DNA of 64,000 nucleotides from NCBI GenBank assembly GCA_022606425.2, contig JAHDVF020001501.1, positions 1,178,001 through 1,242,000 on the forward strand. Reading direction: 5' to 3'. Shown here in pieces: positions 58,161 to 64,000 of this stretch. The notes below the pieces were generated by a model, which did not search any database, was not told the origin of the DNA, and was given only the letters and a program-made list of their open reading frames with translations. Source of the stretch: Lepidostoma basale. Its lineage: Eukaryota > Arthropoda > Insecta > Trichoptera > Lepidostomatidae. Numbering within the stretch: the first letter of the stretch is position 1; every line of letters starts with the position of its first letter. The translations under genes and the position numbers were made by a program.

Positions 58161-58689
58161 TACTGAAAAATAAAAGTTTATATAAAACTATTCGTATATC
58201 TTACCGACAGTACATTAAAAAGAACTAAATAAATAAATGTAGACTATAATAAATAAATAAAATATGTTTATAAAGAGGAATAAAAATATGCAGGTGAACT
58301 TACATCATTGTCAAATACAAAACGAATAACAATAATAATTAGGCTAATTTATATAGCGCCGTTTTCTTGAATAGCTCACCTTAAGGGCGCTTAGATAGAA
58401 GATTAGTTTCAGGCAAATTAACCTCAAACCAATAGTTACGTAGTCTAATTGCGTCAAGTAATAGAATCAAAATTGCTGAATCAGGTCCTTCATAATGACT
58501 GGGGTACTGGTGCACTTAAATTCACCGAAAACTGGTTTTTTTACGGCTTGGCTTAGTGAAATATTTCCTTATTTCTAGTCGTAGAAAATCTCAAAAGATG
58601 AAGAACGAAGACATCTGAGTCACGTTTGTCGTTACAATAAAAAATCTCTTAGTAGTTCACGTGTACAATGATTCCACTATATGTTTAAT

Positions 58690-58765
58690 AGATTAATTAT
58701 TATATTTAATATTATATTTAATTATTATATTTAATATATAATATTTAATAAATTTAATAGATTTA
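58690..58765. repeat. AT-rich tandem repeat
   Basis: Repeated ttaattattatatttaata units. Confidence 0.8.
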
Positions 58766-58819
58766 AAATAATAGCGCTAGTGTGTAGATTGAAACTAACA
58801 TGTGAAGTTTGGTGTTACA

Positions 58820-59000
58820 GATTAACATATATACAACTTCCAAAAATTTGTCAGACATGGTGGAATGGGTAATGTTATATTACATAAAGCGTGCGCTTAA
58901 CCTAACCAATGACAGGTCACAGGTCCTGTAAACACCTCGATCACCATATTCTGTTTCCAATTTGCATCTTCGTCTCTATTGAGATATAATTAATCCTTAG
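58820..59000 (-). repeat. Repeat R1, copy 4
   Basis: atatacaacttccaaaaatt tgtcagacatggtgg, ccaatgacaggtcacaggtc, gtctctattgagatataatt. Confidence 0.65.
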
Positions 59001-59344
59001 ATTAATTAGTATTATATGAAAATAACCGAATAATATAATAAATATTTCGGTATGATTCGTAAGTATGAAGAACATGATAATGCAAAAAAAAACGGTTTAA
59101 CAACTGAAACTCTGCAATGTCATGGATACCTTTACAAAACAATCAAATCTAAACAAAATGAATAAATATGTCACCGGCAAATTATGTTATTAGGTTTTGG
59201 ACCTCTTGGATTTGTATTTTGTTTTCAACGTCGATGTTATCTGAATCCACAAAATCTCAAATAAAGGAAAACCTTGTTTGACACTGTGAAGAATGTGTTT
59301 TTGGTAAATAAAGAAACAGACAGGTTTCAAAACACATTTATCAT

Positions 59345-60025
59345 AACTAACTAACTAACTAACCATCACGCCATTTCCCCGGAGGGGTAGATAGAGAGGA
59401 TGGATCGCCACAATGCTCTGTCCTGGCATATCTCTCGGGCTTCCTCTACATTCATACATCGTACCATGCACGCACGTCGATTATTCCGACTTCGAATGTG
59501 GCCGCCTTTTAGTAATTGATTAATTTGGTCATGCCATGTTTTCCGCGGTCGTCCTCGGCTTCTTTTTCCACTCACGCTGCTTGTGTACAACTTTTTAACC
59601 ATTCTTCTCTCATCCATTCGTTCCATATGTCCAAACCATCTCAAGGATCCTTTTTTAATTTTATCCATGATGCAGTCCTTACACTTCTCTCTTATTTCAT
59701 CGTTCGGTAATCTATCATACAACGTTTTCCCGCACATTCTTCTTAGTGATCTCATTTCTACGGTGTTTATCCTGCTTTCATCTTTCTTTTGCCAGCTCCA
59801 AGCTTCACTTCCATACATGAGGGTTGGCACTAGAACTCCATTGCGTACTGCCATTTTTGCTTCTGTGGATATATTTCTATTTGCAGTAATGAATTTGAGT
59901 GCGCCATTTATTTTATTTCCAGCACCAACCCTTCTTTCTATGTCTTTCTCCATTTTTCCGTCTCTTGTAAACATGCTTCCCAGATACGTAAATTCGGTAA
60001 CTTGCTCCAATTTCTCGAGCATTTT
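59345..60025 (-). pseudogene. LINE-A (RTE-like), longest reverse transcriptase C-terminal fragment
   Basis: A 218-residue open frame (60022 to 59366) starts MLEKLEQVTEFTYLGSMFTR and contains VLVPTLMYGSEAWSWQKKDE, MRSLRRMCGKTLYDR, KGSLRWFGHMERMDERRMVK, RGRPRKTWHDQINQLLKGG and RRACMVRCMNVEEAREICQD, ending in SILSIYPSGEMA. These are the post-palm and C-terminal motifs of RTE-type endonuclease-reverse transcriptases. The frame is followed by a (TTAG)n tail (on plus, ctaactaactaac at 59347). It is truncated at the 5' end, so catalytic palm motifs are absent, but it has no stop or frameshift and is the youngest-looking LINE in the window. It differs enough from the other copies to be a separate subfamily. 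Confidence 0.85.
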
Positions 60026-60069
60026 TCATTAATCATAAGAATCATTAAATATTTTAATTTGTATTTCAG

Positions 60070-60240
60070 GGTCTCCTGGAGTACATGACGCATGCACTTC
60101 GCAGGCCGGCTGCCGTGTACTGCGACTTCCACGGGCATTCGCGCAAGAAGAACGTCTTCCTGTACGGCTGCTCCAGCGCCGAGAGCTGGTGCAAAACAGA
60201 CCGCGACAGGTCCTCGGATGAAGACAGATACAAGTTCATG
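60070..60240 (+). CDS. Next internal exon of the same CCP1-like carboxypeptidase
   Basis: The 171-bp exon encodes 57 residues: [20 protein letters not shown], then [15 protein letters not shown], then a divergent acidic/basic stretch ending DRYKFM. The [17 protein letters not shown] block is diagnostic of the CCP family, and the first His of HGHS is expected to be the third zinc ligand of the M14 fold. The acceptor is ttgtatttcag at 60069 and the donor ATG|gtgagt at 60240, both phase 0. It therefore joins directly to the exon ending at 43592, giving ...IFHTK-GLLEY..., exactly as in the intact family. The exon is unbroken, so the gene looks functional. The last ~15 residues (after YGCSSAESW) are where CCP1 proteins vary most. 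A reverse-oriented LINE ends only about 45 bp before it. Confidence 0.93.
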
Positions 60241-60359
60241 GTGAGTGCTGTTTTTATTTAGTTTTTTAAAATATACAAATTAAATTAATCAAACATACTT
60301 AAAATAAAACATTCATATAAATATTTGCGTATTATAAACAGAGAGCTAATAAATATATA

Positions 60360-60401
60360 TCTCGACATGTTTCGCAGGCTTACACCTTCATCATCGGGAG
60401 A
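60360..60401 (-). ncRNA. Hammerhead-like motif, minus-strand partner of 60449
   Basis: On the minus strand: tctc, CCGATGA, stem II region gaagg...cctgc (one mismatch), GAA, ACATGT, C, gaga. It has the intact GAA that the plus copy lacks, but a weaker stem II. It shares the U4-to-C change, so that change is probably ancestral in this family. The two copies face each other across about 47 bp that contain a duplicated cgggagaacgatata segment. Confidence 0.5.
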
Positions 60402-60448
60402 ACGATATAAACGAACATCGGGAGAACGATATAAAAAGTTTGTATCGC

Positions 60449-60490
60449 TCTCCCGATGATGAAGGTGTAAGCCTTCGTAACATGTCGAGA
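60449..60490 (+). ncRNA. Hammerhead-like motif, plus-strand copy, two core changes
   Basis: Stem I tctc/gaga (4 bp), core CCGATGA (U4 changed to C), stem II GAAGG/CCTTC with loop tgtaag, GTA instead of GAA, palindromic ACATGT, cleavage-site C at 60486. Stems I, II and III are all formable but two catalytic positions are altered, so it is probably inactive. It lies about 210 bp after the CCP1 exon donor. Confidence 0.5.
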
Positions 60491-61054
60491 AAAATGGACT
60501 CAAAAGTGGAAAAAACCGTGTTTTCATTCATAAAAATTCGTCATTTTGGAATTCCACAGTGTTAACGCCTTAAGTTTATCTAAAATTAAAAAAAAATTAT
60601 GAGTGGTTCTTGTACCCCCGTGGCAGAAAAATATAACGCATGCATGTATATGAATAAGGGTGAGAGTTTATATTTGATTTCAATGAAAAAGTGTGTTTTC
60701 GAAAAGTTCATTTTATGTTTTATGGAAATGAGACGTTTGGAAAATATTAAATTTGATAATGCAAGGCGTAATGTGAAATTCCCAATAAATAAAAAAATAT
60801 ATCTGGAAAACCAATAACAAAACAACTGTAATTATACGCTCGTTCTAAAAATAAAATCCTTCCGAGTAAAATGTTTTCCGTAAAAAGCGTGCAAAATCAT
60901 TTCTCGGAGTAGCTCACTTCTCGGAGGCAAGTAAAAAATACTTTTTATTTATTGCAAATTAAATTTAGCATTCTGTGTTTTCAAAATACTAAGTCAGGAT
61001 TCATAAAACATGCATCAGGCCCATAATGACTTATGGAATCGAAACAAGAGCATA

Positions 61055-61150
61055 CACTGTTCTTTTGCCAGTTCCATGCTTCACTTCCATACATAAGGGT
61101 CGGCACAAGAACACCATTATGCACTGCCATCTTAGCTTTTTTGGATAGGC
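61055..61150 (-). pseudogene. LINE-A internal fragment
   Basis: Minus strand encodes KKAKMAVHNGVLVPTLMYGS EAWNWQK. Adjoining 60995-61055 (plus) is a different LINE piece, ttcataaaacatgcatcagg / cttatggaatcgaaacaaga. Confidence 0.6.
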
Positions 61151-61157
61151 TTTTTAA

Positions 61158-61210
61158 TACCATATAATGTATATTTATACCATATAATGTATATTTATAC
61201 CATATTATGA
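61158..61210. repeat. 20-bp tandem repeat, 2.5 copies
   Basis: accatataatgtatatttat twice, then accatattatg. Confidence 0.9.
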
Positions 61211-61859
61211 ATAACCAACAACCTATTCCTAGAATCTTGGAATATATCTGTATACATATAATTCCCAGGTTTAAGTATAACCTACGCCCTCTGCAAGCTT
61301 TATGAACTCAATTCTACGTGCAAAAAACATCAACGCGCGGTTATTACAAAAACCTTTTAAAAGATTTTTTTTAAATATATTTTCCATTGTAAAAGGGAAG
61401 AATAATCACGCTTCAATTTTATTTCGCAACAATCTAAGATTTATTACTTCGCATAAATCTACTGTTTATAGGGTACTAAATATTCTGCTAAATAATTTTT
61501 TCCATATTTTCAGTTAACACTTTCCTTTAATGTTCACTGACTTGTCTTGGTATTTTGTTTACTTGCGTTATTTACAACAATGCACACATTTAAAACATAC
61601 CACACTGGTATTCAGTGTCAAAAGTGTGATGTTTTGTTTTATTTATTATGTTTTGTTTTGTTTTATTTAATATTTTTATCGATTAGTTAAAAAACTAATA
61701 CCGATGAACCATTATCAAAATTTTAAAATATTCACCAAACTCAAGGTTTTATCGTCGTGGATTTTATTTTTATCGTTTTTGTATCGATTAATGTGTCATA
61801 TTTAATGATGAAGGTATAATATTTTTGTGCATTTCGAAATAAACAAATCATTTATGTAA

Positions 61860-62620
61860 CTTTTGATTTTGAAAATTTGGTTTGGTTCATGTGGTGTGGT
61901 GCTCCTGTAAATTTTGGAGATATTTCGTGTATAAGTGAATTGTTTTGGCCAATTTAACTGTTGCCGAACTTTATTATAGTTAATTGTGACACGTCATACG
62001 TTTGTACTGTTTTGCTGTTAAAATTATATTAGTTTTATCGTTTTTATAAAGAATTTTGACAGGTGTAAAAATAAATTTTTCATTTGTTCCAATGACAATT
62101 TGAATAATTTGTTCTATATTATTTTTAAGTTCTTGCTGGTTAAGTGCCTAATTACAGCTAATTTAAAAAACGGCGGATACGTGTAACATAAATTAAATAA
62201 ACACAAAAGTCCGGATCGTCCATGTCAACATGTGCAACATCGAAAAAAACATTTTGTGCTAAATTAAAAAAACGGTGGACTCGAGGAACATAAATTAAAT
62301 AGACAATATGTGCACCATCTAAAAAGAACATTTTGTGTTCAATTATTTTTATTTTGTTATTTTATTTTATATCATTGTATTTTATATTATTGTATTTTAT
62401 ATTATTTGTTTTAGATTTATTTTGTGGGTGTTGGACAATCGAAGTGTGCGCGGGAGAAGCCTATTGGTGGCGATGAGGTTCGCAACCCATCACACCGCGT
62501 CTCCCGCGGGGCGAAAAGAGAAGGATGGAGAGCCGCATCAGTAAAAGTGTGACAGTCCATTCTTTCTGCCTACCCTTTCGGGGAGACGGCGTGATGGTTA
62601 GTTAGTTAGTTAGTTTTTTA
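61860..62620 (+). repeat. NA-B non-autonomous retroelement, longest copy
   Basis: Segments in order: gattttgaaaatttggtttg (61868), ttcatttgttccaatgacaa (62080), acataaattaaataaacaca (62188), gtgtgcgcgggagaagccta (62443), ggtggcgatgaggttcgcaa, then tccattctttctgcctaccc, ggggagacggcgtgatggtt and a (TTAG)n tail. The final ~50 bp are the last codons, stop and tail of LINE-A. The body has no ORF with recognisable domains. A segment near 62170-62225 is partly repeated near 62260-62330. Confidence 0.75.
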
Positions 62621-62699
62621 TGTAACTTATTTATAAAAGTATTTGAGGATATACTTTTTTTATTTCAGTGTAAACAACCCCCGTGCGTTATGTCAAATA

Positions 62700-63210
62700 T
62701 ACAATGTATATTTAACGTACCCAACCCTTATGTATGGAAGTGAAGCTTGGAGCTGGCAAAATATGATGAAAGTAGGATATATGCCGTAGAAATGAGATTA
62801 CTGAGAAAACGATATATAATATGATAGAATACCGAACGACGAAATAAGGAAAAAATGAAAGGCATATGATTGCATCATAAGTAAAATTAAAAATGGATCA
62901 CTGAGATGGTTTGAATATATGAAACAAACGGACGAAAAGGGAATGGTTAAAATGTTGTAGTGTGAGTGGAAAGAGAAGTCGTGGAAGACCAAGGAAAGCA
63001 TGGCATGACCAAATTAATCAAATGCTGAAAGGCGGCCACATTCAAAGTCGGAAAAATCGACTGGCGTGCATGTTACGATGTATGAATGTGGAGGAAGGTA
63101 GAGAGATATGTCAGGACAGAACGGTATGACAATCCATTTTATCTGCCTTCCCCTTAAGATGATGGTTAGTTAGTGATAACAGCGTGATGGTTAGTTAGTC
63201 AGTGAGTTAT
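62700..63210 (+). pseudogene. LINE-A 3' fragment, broken
   Basis: PTLMYGSEAWSWQ, then RMPNDEIRKK-like sequence, SKIKNGSLRWFEYMKQTDEK, RGRPRKAWHDQINQMLKGGH and a degraded C-terminus with tail gatggttagttagtgataac, then a second ggttagttagtcagtgagtt. Closest to the 59345 subfamily (LKGGHI, CIISKIKNGS). Confidence 0.75.
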
Positions 63211-63299
63211 TTAACATACCATAGATAATTATGTATATTATACACAGCTATCGTGTGATCTATTTCTCTCGAAAGAAACTGCTTTTTTTAATGTTTATT

Positions 63300-63440
63300 A
63301 AATAATATGAATGAAAATGTATGTTTGAGAACGCCTTAATACGACAAAACATGTCATTCCCGTAATATAAGGAAATATAAACTTCTAGAAAACAAACGTT
63401 TTAATTAATTATTATTATTTTATATAGAATTTTCCAGATT
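63300..63440 (+). repeat. LP repeat, partial
   Basis: aatatgaatgaaaatg, then gagaacgccttaatacgaca, aaacatgtcattcccgtaat and cttctagaaaacaaacgttt. The left arm is largely deleted. Confidence 0.45.
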
Positions 63441-63589
63441 CTGGATAAAAGGAGGAAAAAAAATTTAAAAGGATGGAATTTTCCAGATTCTGGACAATAA
63501 AATCGTTTAGAAGGGCTGATTAGACTAATTTGTATCAGGAATTGTTCTTCAAATGAAATAGTGCTAAACTGGAAGTATGGGAGATCTTT

Positions 63590-63985
63590 TGTTCTTCTTA
63601 TTCTCCCTCAGCCATCTCTCCACTGCTGGATATAGGCCTCCTCCATTTCCTTCCACTCCACTCTATCTTGGGCTTTTCTTTACCACATTCTACCCGCAAC
63701 AGGGATAATGTCGTCGGCTCATCTTTTTTGTGGTCGGCCCTCTCTTCTTTTTCTATCCCATGGTCTCCATTTGAGGATTCTGGGTGCCCATCGCTCTGTT
63801 CCCTGTCTGGCGACATGACCTGCCCACTGCCATTTCTGTTTAGCGACAAGGTCCATTATGTCTATGATTTTTGTTCGGCGTCTTATTTCTTTTAAACTAC
63901 ACCAGGTAAGTAGAGCAAACAGCTCAAAATCCCACACCGACTCAACACCGGTCTGCCTCAAGGACTCTGAGGGAGGCAAAGGTCG
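63590..63985 (-). pseudogene. LINE-K fragment, frameshifted
   Basis: RRRTKIIDIMDLVAKQKWQW AGHVARQGTERWAPRILKWR PWDRKRREGRPQKR, then a shift to KIEWSGRKWRRPISSSGEMA EGE. Plus strand shows ccactgctggatataggcct. Matches the KLKWQWAGHxxR...RPxxRW motif common in insect LINEs. Confidence 0.78.
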
Positions 63986-64000
63986 AACAAAAAGAGAATA

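Larger units (their letters stand above)
57430..58815. other. No gene recognised
   Basis: AT-rich intronic sequence with one LINE-A shard. Confidence 0.5.
43593..60069 (+). other. 16.5-kb intron of the CCP1-like gene, filled with transposons
   Basis: Bounded by gtaaag after 43592 and tttcag before 60070; both exon ends are phase 0. It contains two LINE-D copies, NA-B copies in both orientations, SINE-1 and SINE-2 copies, LINE-F interrupted by LINE-G, a hAT MITE, LP palindromes and several LINE-A copies. Most full-tail LINE-A and NA-B insertions in it are antisense to the gene, but not all. A short (atttc)n microsatellite lies at 43617-43675, directly after the donor. Confidence 0.85.
60500..61855. 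other. No gene recognised
   Basis: AT-rich, presumed next CCP1 intron; no exon found downstream of 60240. Confidence 0.45.

Noticed and set aside
59345..59365. Telomere-like repeat
   Set aside because: The unit is TTAG/CTAA, not the insect TTAGG, and always sits at the 3' end of LINE-A or NA-B.
59583..60032. 149-residue plus frame
   Set aside because: Antisense shadow of the LINE-A reverse transcriptase frame.

Overview
This is a stretch of AT-rich, intron-dominated animal DNA, most likely from an arthropod and probably an insect. The sequence shows GT-AG introns, long gene-free tracts, and a dense layer of non-LTR retrotransposon debris, tRNA-derived SINEs, small DNA transposons and palindromic repeats. 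There are no operons and no prokaryotic signals. The insect guess rests on the style of the retroelement proteins and on the gene itself; I cannot name the order from sequence alone.

The only host gene I can support is a plus-strand cytosolic carboxypeptidase of the Nna1/CCP1 (AGTPBP1-like) type. Two consecutive coding exons are visible: 43505-43592 (ending ...DLNRRW...IFHTK) and 60070-60240 (GLLEYM...[17 protein letters not shown]...). They join in phase 0 across an intron of about 16.5 kb. The rest of the gene lies outside the window or in exons I could not find, so 1-43504 is probably upstream intron and 60241-64000 the next intron.

Everything else is repeats. My working names are: LINE-A, an RTE-like LINE whose ORF ends in a (TTAG)n tail, at least 13 copies, the best at 59345-60025; NA-B, a non-autonomous family that shares the last ~50 bp and TTAG tail of LINE-A; LINE-C, with a (GATTT)n tail; LINE-D, a relative of LINE-C; LINE-F, -G, -H, -I, -J and -K, other reverse-transcriptase 3' ends; SINE-1 and SINE-2, tRNA-derived; LP, a long palindrome family. 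DNA transposons include a mariner remnant with TA target duplication, a Tigger/pogo remnant, a hAT nested in another hAT, a 214-bp hAT MITE and a 411-bp MITE with perfect 34-bp inverted ends.

The most interesting signal is a set of hammerhead-ribozyme motifs in short hairpin repeats. The locus at 42502-42547 (minus) has every conserved core nucleotide, a 7-bp stem I, a stem II and a palindromic stem III. The locus at 23008-23048 (plus) has an intact core inside a perfect 59-bp inverted repeat. A pair at 60360-60490, a GCGAAACAGCTGTCGC family, and degenerate loci near 18980, 28692, 29629 and 49788 share the layout CNGANGA / stem II / GAA / self-complementary stem III / C. This is the format known from Penelope-like elements and retrozymes. 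The LP palindromes look like catalytically dead relatives of the same design.

Layout: 1-3000 LINE-C debris plus a hammerhead-like repeat; 3600-8700 LINE fragments, an LP palindrome split by Tigger, and the 411-bp MITE; 9.4-13 kb mariner, LINE-A/C/F and SINE-1; 14.1-17 kb LINE debris, a 440-bp tandem duplication and nested hATs; 17-36 kb sparse LINE, SINE and hairpin loci with several GC-richer single-copy blocks; 36.6-43 kb LINE-A, -H and -K and the best ribozyme; 43.5 kb exon; 43.6-60 kb TE-filled intron; 60.07 kb exon; 60.3-64 kb ribozyme pair, NA-B, LINE-A and LINE-K.
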